64,000 nucleotides of DNA from assembly GCF_003185895.1 (NCBI RefSeq), contig NZ_QHLY01000012.1:1949844-2013843 (forward strand), given 5' to 3'. A program made the translations under genes and the position numbers. The notes beneath the pieces are model-generated. The model did no database searches, was not told the origin of the DNA, and worked only from the letters and a program-made list of their open reading frames with translations. The number at the start of each line of letters is the position of its first letter. Position 1 is the stretch's first letter. Shown here piece by piece: positions 50,653 through 63,873 of the stretch. This DNA is from Cryobacterium arcticum (lineage in GTDB: Bacteria > Actinomycetota > Actinomycetes > Actinomycetales > Microbacteriaceae).

Positions 50653-52323
50653 CTATGCGACGACTCGCAAAATCTCTTCGATGGATGTCAGACCCATGCG
50701 GACCTTTTCCCAGCCGTCCTCACGGAGGGTAATCATTCCTTCGGCCCGGGCTGCCCTGCCGATGTCGGCGCTCGACGCCCGCTCAACGGCTAGCCGCTCG
50801 ATGTTCTCAGACACGGTCATGACTTCGTGAACAGCAATCCGACCGCGGTAGCCGGTCTTCGAGCAGTTCTGGCAGCCGATCGGTTGGTACAGCACCGGTA
50901 GCGGCCGCAGTGGGTCGTATCCGAATCGCAAGTGGTTGAGCTGCTCGCTAGAGACCTCGGCCGGCTGCTTGCATCGGTCGCAAAGCCGACGCGCGAGTCG
51001 CTGGGCCACCACGCAGTCCAGAGCTGACCCGACGAGGAACGGTTCGATGCCCATTTCAGTGAGCCGGGTGATCGCACTGGGCGCGTCGTTGGTGTGCAGC
51101 GTTGACAGCACGAGGTGACCGGTCAGCGATGCCTCGATCGCGATCTGCGCAGTCTCGTGGTCCCGGATCTCACCGAGCAGAACCACATCCGGGTCGCTGC
51201 GCAGAATGGAACGCAACGCGCTGGCGAAAGTCAGGCCGGCCTTCACGTTCACCTGAACCTGGTTGATGTCTTTCATCCGGTACTCAACCGGGTCTTCCAC
51301 GGTAATCACATTGATCTCGGGCCGAGCGACGGAGTGCAAGGTCGTGTAGAGCGTCGTCGATTTACCCGAACCGGTGGGGCCCGTGATCAGGATCATTCCG
51401 TACGGCTTGGTATACGACTTCTTGTACGCCTCGTAGTTGTACTCCAGCAGATTGAGGTCGTGAAGATCCATGGTCGTGCTCGAGTTGTCGAGGATTCTCA
51501 TGACGATCTTCTCGCCCCACACGGTAGGCAGCGTGGCAACGCGCAGATCGATCTGACGGCCACCGTGACTTACAGACATCCGGCCGTCCTGCGGCTTGCG
51601 TCGTTCGGCGATATCGATGTCGCTCATGATCTTGAGTCGAGAGATGACACCGTTCTGGATGCTCTTGGGCGCGTGCTGCATCTCGTGCAGCACACCATCG
51701 ATGCGATAGCGCACTCGGAGACTCTGCTCCCCCGGTTCGATGTGGATGTCCGAGGCTTTGTCTTGTATGGCCTGGCTGACGAGCAGGTTCACGAACCGTA
51801 CGATGGGCGCGTCATCGTCCTGGGAGTCGGAGACTCCAAAGGACGTGCTCTCGACCGGAGCCTGCTCCTCTTCCATCGTGGTGGTGAGGTTGCTGAGTTC
51901 GTCGTCGGCGCGGTGGTAGCGCGCGATTGCGGCCAATAGGTCGCCGCGTTCGGCGACGACTGGGATGATGCGCATATGCGCAGCCTCGCGCATGTCGTCG
52001 ATGGCGAAGACGTTGCCGGGGTCCACCATGGCGACCACGAGACGACCGGCCTCGATGGTGATGGGCAGCACCAGATGACGCCGGGACATAGCCGGGGTAA
52101 CGAGGGAGACCGCCAGGCGGTCGACCGGGTACTCCATCAGTTCGACGAACGGCAGGCCGGCCTGTTCGGCGCGAGCCCTTGCAAACTGGATCTCAGTGAT
52201 GACGCCGGAGTCGACCAGGGCACGTACCGCGGACTCGTCGGCCGGGTCGCCGGCCATTAGCTTATCGAGATGTTCGATTGGTAGCAGTCCGTGCAGGATG
52301 AGTATCTCGGTCAGGGTGGGCAT
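50653..52323 (-). CDS. pilB: Pilus extension ATPase PilB (GspE type)
   Basis: A 556-residue secretion ATPase that powers pilin polymerisation. The N-terminal MshEN-like domain (GLPFVELMEYPVDRLAVSLV) is followed by the catalytic domain with Walker A GPTGSGKSTTLYT, Asp box VEDPVEYRM, Walker B DPDVVLLGEIRDHET, and a zinc motif of two pairs, CDRCKQP and CQNCSKTGYRGR. A GGGGGAAG ribosome site precedes the ATG. It is the first gene of the pilus operon, and 242 bp upstream hold a repeat but no clear promoter. Confidence 0.96.
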   Translation of the reverse strand: MPTLTEILILHGLLPIEHLDKLMAGDPADESAVRALVDSGVITEIQFARARAEQAGLPFVELMEYPVDRLAVSLVTPAMSRRHLVLPITIEAGRLVVAMVDPGNVFAIDDMREAAHMRIIPVVAERGDLLAAIARYHRADDELSNLTTTMEEEQAPVESTSFGVSDSQDDDAPIVRFVNLLVSQAIQDKASDIHIEPGEQSLRVRYRIDGVLHEMQHAPKSIQNGVISRLKIMSDIDIAERRKPQDGRMSVSHGGRQIDLRVATLPTVWGEKIVMRILDNSSTTMDLHDLNLLEYNYEAYKKSYTKPYGMILITGPTGSGKSTTLYTTLHSVARPEINVITVEDPVEYRMKDINQVQVNVKAGLTFASALRSILRSDPDVVLLGEIRDHETAQIAIEASLTGHLVLSTLHTNDAPSAITRLTEMGIEPFLVGSALDCVVAQRLARRLCDRCKQPAEVSSEQLNHLRFGYDPLRPLPVLYQPIGCQNCSKTGYRGRIAVHEVMTVSENIERLAVERASSADIGRAARAEGMITLREDGWEKVRMGLTSIEEILRVVA

Positions 52324-52511
52324 GCGACCTTCCCCCTGGCTGCGTGTGGTGCGGACTCGGAAAAAGACGGGCTGACCGGGTCAGCGAGTACCGAGGCGTC
52401 TGTGGTGACAGCCCACGTTAGCGCCGTGGGTTCGGCTCAATACAGTCCCGAAACAGGGGGTGTTTGCGGCAGGTGCACGGGCGGGTCCTTGGTTCCAGAG
52501 ACGGGTCACTG

Positions 52512-52552
52512 GGTCTCGACAAGCTCGACCAGCGGGAGACAAGCTCGACCAG
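52512..52552 (+). repeat. REP-like copy followed by a partial copy
   Basis: A full copy at 52512-52534 is followed by a shortened copy (GACAAGCTCGACCAG) at 52538-52552 in the same orientation. They lie just after the stop of the four-Cys protein gene and upstream of pilB. Confidence 0.88.
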
Positions 52553-52565
52553 CCGGGGCAGGGGC

Positions 52566-53246
52566 TCAGGCGTCGGGCCAGAGGGTGGTGATGATGTCGC
52601 GGGTATAACCGGACGGGCCGGCGTTGGTGTAACGGGTGGCGAGCCAGATACCGTCGCGCAGGAAGTGGGACTCGCCGACGAGGAGATCGCCGTAGTCGGT
52701 CTCGCTGGTGCATCGCAGCCCGTCGAGTTCCTCGTAGCAGTCGAATCCCAGTTCGGTGAGACGGTCGGTTACCGCTGTCGTCTGTTCCGGCGTGACCCAT
52801 ACCACGCTGGTATCGACGCCGCTGTCGCTGGGGCCGTCGGCATCCGCCCACCGGCAGGTGAGGTGCGCGGTGGAAGCAACGATGCCCACCAGTTGCGGGT
52901 CGTAGACGCCCACGCCCACATCGACAGCAGGCGCTGTGGTCCACTCCGGGTTCAGCACCAGGTCATCGAACTCCTCGACCATGTCGGTGCTGTAGATCTC
53001 GTCACAGGAGGTGGGCGTCGGGGTGCCCGGCGCGATGGTGGCCGTAGGCGTGGTCACCGGAGCCGGGGCCGGGGACTCGGTCGGCGCCGGCCGAGCACCC
53101 GGCTGATTCTCCGGGGCGTTGGCGCCCTGTGGCCTGAGGAGCACGGTGACCGCAGCGTAGACGACCAGCACCGTGACGATGCCACCCAGAATGAGCAGCG
53201 TCCATTCACGGCCGGGCGTCATGGTGGGTGTTCCTTGGGCGTGCAT
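52566..53246 (-). CDS. Membrane-anchored four-Cys surface protein, paralogue 1
   Basis: A 226-residue protein. A strong GGGAGG precedes the ATG at 53246; a second ATG at 53222 would shorten it. One membrane segment (about 15-40) is followed by a Pro/Ala/Thr-rich linker and a domain of about 145 residues with four conserved Cys: CDEIYS, LTCRW, FDCYEE and LRCTSE. The most conserved block is the end, [19 protein letters not shown] then GYT. I know no family with a function for it. Paralogues lie at 53323 and 55074. Confidence 0.75.
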   Translation of the reverse strand: MHAQGTPTMTPGREWTLLILGGIVTVLVVYAAVTVLLRPQGANAPENQPGARPAPTESPAPAPVTTPTATIAPGTPTPTSCDEIYSTDMVEEFDDLVLNPEWTTAPAVDVGVGVYDPQLVGIVASTAHLTCRWADADGPSDSGVDTSVVWVTPEQTTAVTDRLTELGFDCYEELDGLRCTSETDYGDLLVGESHFLRDGIWLATRYTNAGPSGYTRDIITTLWPDA

Positions 53247-53322
53247 GCAGCCTCCCTGAGCGCGGTTCTCCCGGGGGAATCTGCGCTCAGCATAGCCCGG
53301 CCCGGCCTCAGGAGTCAGGCGG

Positions 53323-54015
53323 TTAGGCGCCGGCCCAGATCGTCGCCACCATGTCGTGGGTGTAGCCATCCGGGCCCGCGTTCACGTAGTGCGTGGCCAG
53401 CCAGATGCCGTCGCGCAGAAAGTGCGATTCACCGGCGAGACCGTCGCTGTCTGCGGCGGATTCGATGACGCAGCGGATGCCGCCGAGCTCCTCGTAGCAG
53501 TTCTGGCCGAGAGCGAGCAAGCGCTGGTGTGCCTGCTCGGACTGCTCGGCGGTGACGAAGACCACGTTCGTGGTGAGGCCACTGTCAGACCCGCCGCCTT
53601 CCGCGGCCCAGATGCAGGTGAGGTGGTCGGTGCTCTCAATGAGGGCGGTGAGGTCCGCATCGACGGTGCCGGCCTGAAGAACGTCGTCGTTGTCCACGGT
53701 CCACTCCGGGTTGAGGGTGCGGGTTTCACTGAACGTCGACAGCATGCCGGGGCTGTAGATCGAGTCGCAGGTGGTGGGGTGCGGGCCCGTCGGCACGGCC
53801 GGAGCGGCGCTGGCGACGGGGATCGGCTCGGCGGATGTCGACGGGGTAGGCCGGGTCGAGGTGGGGTCGCCGCCGGCGGTCGGAGTACCTGCTCCCCCGC
53901 GCCAGACGACCAGCACAATAATCAGGGCAACAACCAGCAGCCCACCGATTCCGGACAGGACAACCCAGAGCAGCCGGCGTGACGGCACGCCGGTCGGTGA
54001 CGGTGCAGAGCTCAT
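53323..54015 (-). CDS. Membrane-anchored four-Cys surface protein, paralogue 2
   Basis: A 230-residue protein: short cytoplasmic start MSSAPSPTGVPSRR, one membrane segment (15-40), Pro/Thr/Ser linker, and a domain with Cys in CDSIYS, LTCIW, QNCYEE and IRCVIE. The end [20 protein letters not shown] and GYTHDMVATIWAGA match the other two paralogues. The domain is outside the membrane, and two disulphides are likely. It is tandem with paralogue 1, 76 bp apart. Function unknown. Confidence 0.75.
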   Translation of the reverse strand: MSSAPSPTGVPSRRLLWVVLSGIGGLLVVALIIVLVVWRGGAGTPTAGGDPTSTRPTPSTSAEPIPVASAAPAVPTGPHPTTCDSIYSPGMLSTFSETRTLNPEWTVDNDDVLQAGTVDADLTALIESTDHLTCIWAAEGGGSDSGLTTNVVFVTAEQSEQAHQRLLALGQNCYEELGGIRCVIESAADSDGLAGESHFLRDGIWLATHYVNAGPDGYTHDMVATIWAGA

Positions 54016-54096
54016 TGCGACCCCCTCGTAGATTTCCCCCAGACTATCGGGAAGGGATCTGGCTGACGGCGGGCCGCGCTGCGACCACGAGAATCC

Positions 54097-54942
54097 CTAC
54101 TGGTCGGCCGACTTGCGGCGGATGCGGCGGATGACGAGAAGGCCCGCACCAACCACCACGAGAAGCACCCCTCCGGCGATGATCGGCCCGAGGCTGACAC
54201 CGGTCTCCGCCAGATCGTTCGGGCCCGCTACCCGGATGGCGCTCCATCCGATCACAGTGCCCGCCGCGTTCGTCACCACCAGGCGGTGATCGCCGGCGGC
54301 GAGGGGGTCTGGTGTCACGACCCGGATGGTGCCGTCGGCTTGCACGATGTAGGAGCCGGCCGAGGTGGGGGTGGAGAAGAACCAGGCATACACGGTTTCG
54401 CCGGCGGCAACCCCGTTGACCTCGACCCGGGTGGTGACGCCGGGCGTGACCACGGCGGCCATCGAGAGCCCGCCCTGGGATGCCGGCGTGAGGGCTGCCT
54501 CTGCCGGAGCCGCCGGGGCTACGGGTGCGGCCGGGGCGGGCGGCGTGGCAGGGGCGGTCTCTTCGGGGACGGGCACCGGGGTGGGGGTGGGAGTTGCCGT
54601 CGGAGTGGGCGTAGGCGTCGGTGTGGGGGTCCCCGTCGGCGTGGGGGTCGGCGTCGGCGTGGAAGTCGGAGTCGGCGTGGGCGTCGGAGTGGGCGTGCCG
54701 GTCGGCTTGGGTGTGGGGGTGGGCGTGCCGGTCGGCTTGGGTGTGGGGGTGGGCGTCGGCGGCGCGGTGAAAGTGGGCGTCGGGGTCGGGCTCGGCGTTG
54801 GAGTCGCTGTGGGCGTCGGGGTCAGTGCCGTGGCGCTGTCAGCGTGCGCGGCCTGCGGAGAGAGCGCCACGAAGAAAAGGGCAACCAGGGCCATGGTCGC
54901 GATGACAAGAGCCCGCCCGGAGAAGCGAATCGGTGTTGACAT
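54097..54942 (-). CDS. Thr-Pro-repeat cell-wall protein with LAETG sorting signal
   Basis: A 281-residue surface protein. The ATG at 54942 ([15 protein letters not shown]) starts a signal peptide ending near AAHADS. Residues 38-130 are an almost pure (Thr-Pro)n spacer with Gly, Lys and Ala interruptions. Then comes a Pro/Ala spacer and an Ig-like domain of about 80 residues ([20 protein letters not shown] and [15 protein letters not shown]). The end is a sortase signal: LAETG at 244-248, a hydrophobic segment and RRIRRK. LAxTG is the form used by class E sortases of actinobacteria. A stalk that lifts the Ig-like head off the wall is a fair reading. It is flanked by the four-Cys paralogues on the same strand. 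Confidence 0.85.
   Translation of the reverse strand: MSTPIRFSGRALVIATMALVALFFVALSPQAAHADSATALTPTPTATPTPSPTPTPTFTAPPTPTPTPKPTGTPTPTPKPTGTPTPTPTPTPTSTPTPTPTPTGTPTPTPTPTPTATPTPTPVPVPEETAPATPPAPAAPVAPAAPAEAALTPASQGGLSMAAVVTPGVTTRVEVNGVAAGETVYAWFFSTPTSAGSYIVQADGTIRVVTPDPLAAGDHRLVVTNAAGTVIGWSAIRVAGPNDLAETGVSLGPIIAGGVLLVVVGAGLLVIRRIRRKSADQ
54691..54750. repeat. Perfect 30-bp tandem duplication in the Thr-Pro stalk
   Basis: The 30 bp at 54691-54720 recur exactly at 54721-54750, coding two copies of a ten-residue Pro-Thr-Lys-Pro-Thr-Gly-type unit in the surface protein. They lie in a longer G/T-rich array at about 54590-54830. Such perfect in-frame repeats can gain or lose units by slippage. Confidence 0.9.
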
Positions 54943-55073
54943 CACACAACCCCCAGCCTGTAGCCGACGAGTTGGGTGCGAGCGCAGAGCATCTCGGGCA
55001 CGCTCAGGATAACGACAGACCAGTTCGGGGGTCAAGCATCCGCTGTGCGCGATTTTGCGTTTCTGGCGGAGCG

Positions 55074-55787
55074 CTAGCCCTCCGGCCAGAGGTTGTTCAC
55101 CATGTCGAGCGTGTATCCATCCGGGCCGGCATTGGAGTATTCGGTGGCCAACCAGATGCCGTCTCGCAGGAAGTGCGACTCGCCAAAATAACCCTCGTCG
55201 TTGGATCCCTCGGTGGTGCAGCGCAAACCACCCTCCTGTTCGGAGCAGCTGTCGCCGCGGTCCCGCAGATGATCTTCGACCGTAGCGCTGTCCGCGGCGT
55301 CCACCCACACCAGGGTGGTGGAAACCCCCGCTCCGGAGGGCCCCTCCGGCTTGGCCCACTGGCATAGGAGCGAGTCGTTGGCATCGATCACGCCCTCCAG
55401 CACCGGGTCGTCCTCGCCGATCTTCATGTCCAACTCCGGGTCGTCGAGCCAGGCCGGGTTGAGCACCATATCGCCGAAGGCGGCCACCATCTCGGGGCTG
55501 TACAGCTCGTCACAGGAGCCGGGTTGCGGTGTGCCCGGCGCGGCGGAACTGCCCGAGGCGGCGGGCGTGCCGGAGTTGGATGCGGTCGGCCCGGCAGGGG
55601 TGGGCGGAGCCGTCGCCGACGGGGTCGGCCGGGCTGCCTCGGTGGCGGCCGGGGTGGATGCGCCGCGCGCCCAGAGCACCCCGATGATGATGATGACCGC
55701 CAGCGCCAACAGGGCGGCGAGCACCCCGATGGTCACCCACAGCCGGCGATTCGCCGGAGGGGGTGCCGGTGAATGTGCAGCGCCCAT
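55074..55787 (-). CDS. Membrane-anchored four-Cys surface protein, paralogue 3
   Basis: A 237-residue protein with the same plan: [17 protein letters not shown] start, one membrane segment (17-42), Pro/Ala/Thr/Ser linker to about residue 90, then the domain with CDELYS, LLCQW, DSCSEQ and LRCTTE. The end [20 protein letters not shown] and [14 protein letters not shown] is again the strongest block. It is separated from paralogue 2 by the LAETG protein. Conservation of the four Cys in all three copies supports two disulphides. Confidence 0.75.
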   Translation of the reverse strand: MGAAHSPAPPPANRRLWVTIGVLAALLALAVIIIIGVLWARGASTPAATEAARPTPSATAPPTPAGPTASNSGTPAASGSSAAPGTPQPGSCDELYSPEMVAAFGDMVLNPAWLDDPELDMKIGEDDPVLEGVIDANDSLLCQWAKPEGPSGAGVSTTLVWVDAADSATVEDHLRDRGDSCSEQEGGLRCTTEGSNDEGYFGESHFLRDGIWLATEYSNAGPDGYTLDMVNNLWPEG

Positions 55788-55856
55788 GAGTGGATTCCTC
55801 GCGGTTAACGTCGAGGATAGTCCGATGGTTGCGGAGTGCTACGGGATGGGGTGCGG

Positions 55857-55879
55857 GGTCTCGACAAGCTCGACCAGCG
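55857..55879 (+). repeat. REP-like element next to the rpoC terminator
   Basis: A single exact copy of the 23-nt element between the start of paralogue 3 and the rpoC terminator at 55896. Placed within 20 bp of the end of rpoC, it would be transcribed only by read-through. Confidence 0.88.
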
Positions 55880-55895
55880 GACGGGTTAACGGGGA

Positions 55896-55923
55896 ATGGC
55901 CCCCTGCCGAAGCAGGGGGCCAT
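55896..55923 (-). terminator. Terminator of the rpoBC operon
   Basis: A perfect 12-bp stem (ATGGCCCCCTGC with GCAGGGGGCCAT) closes a CGAA loop, 17 bp beyond the rpoC stop. Only a short U-poor tail follows, as with the tuf terminator. Confidence 0.82.
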
Positions 55924-55940
55924 CCGGGAATCACACTCGG

Positions 55941-59837
<3,897 letters not shown>

Positions 59838-59881
59838 TTTCTCTCCTTGGAAAGTTTTCGAGTATTCGTCAGTGGCCTGGT

Positions 59882-62800
59882 TTAGATGTCGTCGATTGAC
59901 GACGACTCAAACCGGGTGGAAATGTTGATGCCCAGCTCCTCCGCTGCGCGGAAGACCTCGTCATCCGTGTCGCGCAGGCTGACTGCGGTTCCATCGGCCG
60001 AGAGCACCTCGACGTTCAGGCACAGCGACTGCATTTCCTTGATCAGAACCTTGAAGCTCTCGGGGATACCGGGTTCCTGAATGTTCTCGCCCTTGACGAT
60101 GGCTTCGTACACCTTGACGCGGCCGAGGATGTCGTCCGACTTGATGGTCAGGAGTTCCTGCAGGGCGTAAGCGGCTCCATATGCTTCGAGCGCCCACACC
60201 TCCATCTCACCGAAACGCTGTCCACCGAACTGCGCCTTACCACCCAGCGGCTGCTGCGTGATCATGGAGTACGGACCCGTCGAGCGTGCGTGGATCTTGT
60301 CATCGACAAGGTGGTGCAGCTTCAGGATGTACATGTATCCGACCGCGATTGGCATCGGGTACGGCTCGCCGGAGCGGCCATCGAACAGCTGCGTCTTTCC
60401 GGTGGAGTCGATGAGGCGGTCGCCGTCGCGAGTCAGAGTCGTCGAGTCGAGCAGACCGGCGATTTCCTCCTCGAGCGCGCCGTCGAATACCGGGGTCGCG
60501 ACCTTGGTGTTCGGGGCTGCGCTGTGAGCGGCCTCGGGCAGACGGCCGGCCCACTTGGGCTTGCCCTCAACCTGCCAGCCCTGCTTGGCGATCCAGCCGA
60601 GGTGGGTCTCCAGGACCTGGCCGAAGTTCATTCGACCGGGGATGCCCAGCGGGTTCAGGATGATGTCGACCGGGGTTCCGTCGGCGAGGAACGGCATGTC
60701 CTCGACCGGCAGGATCTTGGAGATGACACCCTTGTTGCCGTGACGACCGGCGAGCTTGTCACCCTCGGTGATCTTGCGCTTCTGGGCGATGAAGACCACA
60801 ACGCGCTGGTTGACGCCCGAGCCGAGCTCGTCGTCGCCATCCTGCGAGTCGAAGACCTTGACACCGATGATGGTGCCACGCTCACCGTGGGGAACCTTCA
60901 GCGAGGTGTCGCGAACTTCGCGGCTCTTCTCGTTGAAGATCGCGCGCAGCAGGCGCTCCTCAGCGGAAAGCTCGGTCTCGCCCTTCGGCGTGACCTTGCC
61001 CACGAGGATGTCGCCGGGGCGAACCTCGGCACCGATGCGGATGATGCCGCGCTCGTCCAGGTCTGCAAGCAGATCCGGGGAGACGTTCGGCAGGTCGCGA
61101 GTGATCTCTTCCTTGCCCAACTTGGTGTCGCGCGCGTCAACTTCGTACTCTTCGATGTGAATCGAGGAGAGAACGTCGTCCTTCACCAGGTTCTGGCTCA
61201 GGATGATGGCGTCCTCGAAGTTGTGACCCTCCCATGACATGAATGCCACGAGGAGGTTCTTTCCGAGTGCGAGCTCGCCCTGGTCGGTAGCGGGACCATC
61301 GGCGATGACCTCGCCGGCCTCGATACGGTCGCCGGCGTTGACGATGACGCGGTGGTTGTAGCTGGTGCCCTGGTTGGAGCGGCTGAACTTGCGCAGGTAG
61401 TAGTCCTGCGTTCCGCCCTCGTCGAGCTGGATGGTGACGACATCAGCCGACACCTCCATGACCACACCGGACTTCTGTGCGGTGAGCACGTCGCCGGCGT
61501 CGATGGCCGCGAAGCCCTCCATACCGGTTCCGACCAGCGGGCTGTCGCTGAGCAGCAGCGGCACAGCCTGACGCTGCATGTTGGCACCCATGAGTGCGCG
61601 GTTAGCGTCGTCGTGCTCGAGGAAGGGGATGAGCGAGGTCGCGACCGACACCATCTGGCGCGGCGAGACATCCATGTAGCCGATGTCTTCTGCGGGGAAG
61701 AGGTCGACCTCTCCACCCTTCTTACGGGCCAGAACGCGGCCCTCAGCGAAGCGGGCTGCCTTGGTCAGCGGGGCGTTGGCCTGCGCGACGATGTACTCGT
61801 CTTCCTCACTTGCGGTGAGGTAGTCGATCGTCGTGGAGACGACACCGTCGATGACACGACGGTACGGGGTCTCGATGAAACCGAAGGCGTTGATCCGCGC
61901 GAAGGAGGCGAGCGAACCGATCAGCCCGATGTTCGGGCCTTCCGGGGTTTCAATCGGGCACATGCGGCCGTAGTGGGACGGGTGAACGTCTCGCACCTCG
62001 ACGCCGGCACGGTCACGGGACAGACCACCCGGGCCCAGCGCGGACAGACGACGCTTGTGCGTCAGGCCGGCGAGCGGGTTGTTCTGGTCCATGAACTGCG
62101 ACAGCTGGCTCGTACCGAAGAACTCCTTGATCGCGGCGACGACGGGGCGCACGTTGATCAGGGTCTGCGGGGTGATCGCTTCGATGTCCTGCGTGGTCAT
62201 GCGCTCGCGAACGACGCGCTCCATGCGGGACAGGCCGGTGCGCACCTGGTTCTGGATGAGCTCGCCGACGGCGCGGATACGACGGTTACCGAAGTGGTCG
62301 ATGTCGTCGATGTCGATGCGGATGTCGGTCTCGACACCGTCGCGCGTTCCACGGATCGTGGTCTGGTTGTCGTGCAGCGCAACCAGGTACTTGATCGTGG
62401 CCAGGATGTCCTGGAGCGTGAGGACGGAGTCGCTCAGCGGAGCCTCGAGGCCCAGCTTGCGGTTGATCTTGTAACGACCAACCTTGGCCAGGTCGTAGCG
62501 CTTGGAGTTGAAGAAGAAGTTGTCGAGCAGCGCACGCGCAGCCTCGGCAGCAACCTGTTCGCCCGGACGCAGCTTGCGGTAGATGTCCTTGAGGGCTTCT
62601 TCCTTGGTAAGGATGTTGTCCTTCTCAAGGGTGAGCTCGATGGACGCGAAGCCCTTGAATTCTTCGAGGATCTCTTCGGAGGTGAGGCCGAGAGCCTTGA
62701 GGAACACCGTGACGGACTGCTTGCGCTTGCGGTCGATGCGAACGCCGACCTGGTCGCGCTTGTCGATCTCGAATTCGAGCCAGGCACCACGGCTCGGGAT

Positions 62801-63373
62801 GACACGGGCGGAGTAGATGTCCTTATCGGAGGTCTTCTCCTGTTCGCGGTTGAAGTACACACCGGGCGAACGCACCAGCTGCGACACGACGACACGCTCG
62901 GTGCCGTTGATCACGAAGGTGCCCTTGGGGGTCATCAGCGGGAAGTCGCCCATGAACACGGTCTGGGTCTTGATCTCACCGGTGAGGTGGTTCATGAACT
63001 CAGCGTTCACATACAGCGGTGCGGAATAGGTCTTGCCCTTTTCCTTGCACTCGTCGATGGTGTACTTCTCCGGCTCGAGCTCCGGGTTGGTGAAGGACAG
63101 CTGCATCGTTTCGCTGAGGTCTTCGATCGGAGAGATCTCCTCGAAGATCTCGTCGAGACCGGTGCGAGTCGGCAGGTCCTGTCGTCCGGCAGCCTGAGCC
63201 TCGGCGACGCGAGCCTTCCAGATGTCGTTTCCGACGAGCCAGTCGAAGCTCTCGGTCTGCAAAGCCAGCAGATCGGGAACGGTCAGGTTGTCGGTGATCT
63301 TTGCGAACGAAAGACGGCCAGCGGCTCGTCCGTTCTTGGGTGAATTGGTGGTTGCGTTGCGCGCAGCAGCCAA
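59882..63373 (-). CDS. rpoB: RNA polymerase beta subunit
   Basis: A 1163-residue catalytic subunit. The rifampicin pocket [20 protein letters not shown], then [11 protein letters not shown], carries wild-type Asp429, His439 and Ser444, so sensitivity would be expected. Other landmarks are [35 protein letters not shown] and the C-terminal [18 protein letters not shown]. It starts with TTG ([15 protein letters not shown]) preceded by GGAGG. Transcription should begin about 190 nt upstream at the promoter at 63568-63596. Confidence 0.99.
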   Translation of the reverse strand: MAAARNATTNSPKNGRAAGRLSFAKITDNLTVPDLLALQTESFDWLVGNDIWKARVAEAQAAGRQDLPTRTGLDEIFEEISPIEDLSETMQLSFTNPELEPEKYTIDECKEKGKTYSAPLYVNAEFMNHLTGEIKTQTVFMGDFPLMTPKGTFVINGTERVVVSQLVRSPGVYFNREQEKTSDKDIYSARVIPSRGAWLEFEIDKRDQVGVRIDRKRKQSVTVFLKALGLTSEEILEEFKGFASIELTLEKDNILTKEEALKDIYRKLRPGEQVAAEAARALLDNFFFNSKRYDLAKVGRYKINRKLGLEAPLSDSVLTLQDILATIKYLVALHDNQTTIRGTRDGVETDIRIDIDDIDHFGNRRIRAVGELIQNQVRTGLSRMERVVRERMTTQDIEAITPQTLINVRPVVAAIKEFFGTSQLSQFMDQNNPLAGLTHKRRLSALGPGGLSRDRAGVEVRDVHPSHYGRMCPIETPEGPNIGLIGSLASFARINAFGFIETPYRRVIDGVVSTTIDYLTASEEDEYIVAQANAPLTKAARFAEGRVLARKKGGEVDLFPAEDIGYMDVSPRQMVSVATSLIPFLEHDDANRALMGANMQRQAVPLLLSDSPLVGTGMEGFAAIDAGDVLTAQKSGVVMEVSADVVTIQLDEGGTQDYYLRKFSRSNQGTSYNHRVIVNAGDRIEAGEVIADGPATDQGELALGKNLLVAFMSWEGHNFEDAIILSQNLVKDDVLSSIHIEEYEVDARDTKLGKEEITRDLPNVSPDLLADLDERGIIRIGAEVRPGDILVGKVTPKGETELSAEERLLRAIFNEKSREVRDTSLKVPHGERGTIIGVKVFDSQDGDDELGSGVNQRVVVFIAQKRKITEGDKLAGRHGNKGVISKILPVEDMPFLADGTPVDIILNPLGIPGRMNFGQVLETHLGWIAKQGWQVEGKPKWAGRLPEAAHSAAPNTKVATPVFDGALEEEIAGLLDSTTLTRDGDRLIDSTGKTQLFDGRSGEPYPMPIAVGYMYILKLHHLVDDKIHARSTGPYSMITQQPLGGKAQFGGQRFGEMEVWALEAYGAAYALQELLTIKSDDILGRVKVYEAIVKGENIQEPGIPESFKVLIKEMQSLCLNVEVLSADGTAVSLRDTDDEVFRAAEELGINISTRFESSSIDDI

Positions 63374-63567
63374 GGAAGTAACCTCCGTGGACCCCGTCAG
63401 GTCTAATCACTGTTAGTAATTTGGTATGGACTCCACAGATCCTTCAGCTGGGATGTCCATCCGTAGATATGAGGACATCCGGCGAAGAAATGTGCTGCAA
63501 GGTGGCTTGAGCACGCAAAGCCGACCGCAATATGAAGGCAGAGTTAAATCTGGGAGCGCAAAGGTCA

Positions 63568-63596
63568 ACTATATGCCGTTGACGCGCTCGTGTCTA
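63568..63596 (-). promoter_or_regulatory. Sigma-A-type promoter of rpoBC
   Basis: On the minus strand, TAGACA (63591-63596), a 17-bp spacer and TATAGT (63568-63573). Each box has five of six consensus bases. It predicts a start near 63561 and a leader of about 188 nt before the rpoB TTG. Its -35 box lies 8 bp from that of the rightward promoter. Confidence 0.75.
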
Positions 63597-63604
63597 CTGG
63601 AATG

Positions 63605-63633
63605 TTGACCTTCGTCAAATTCTCAGGTATAAC
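63605..63633 (+). promoter_or_regulatory. Strong rightward sigma-A-type promoter
   Basis: TTGACC (63605-63610), a 17-bp spacer and TATAAC (63628-63633), again five of six at both boxes. Transcription would start near 63640, some 234 nt before the ATG of the next recognisable gene. It stands back-to-back with the rpoB promoter, so the two polymerase footprints overlap. Confidence 0.7.
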
Positions 63634-63873
63634 CCGGTTTCGCGGGGCCGACTGGAGCGACGACGCTAGTGCGGGAGTTGCTCCATTCTGCACCATCCCG
63701 GCGGATGCTGCGTTCACGCCGCAAGCGTGTCGTTGCGGTGCGTTGATGATGCTGCGGTGGCGCGCACGGTTCCGCTCGCGAAAGCGGTTGTGTGGCTGCC
63801 TCCGGAGCGGGAAGCGACCATGGGACCGCACTCGCGAGATGTGGCGGGGTGACCGGGCTGTCAGACTGGGGGA

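Larger units (their letters stand above)
63374..63873. other. Divergent control region between rpoB and the next gene
   Basis: About 500 bp without a supported gene. It holds the rpoB leader of some 190 nt, two divergent promoters at 63568-63633, and then about 230 bp before the spermidine-synthase-like ATG. Frames of 60-120 codons exist on both strands here, but none has a ribosome site or recognised motif. The right part could be an untranslated leader or encode a small RNA from the rightward promoter. Confidence 0.45.

Noticed and set aside
61352..63343. Rightward open frame of 663 codons inside rpoB
   Set aside because: Antisense of rpoB with no ribosome site and a typical shadow composition.
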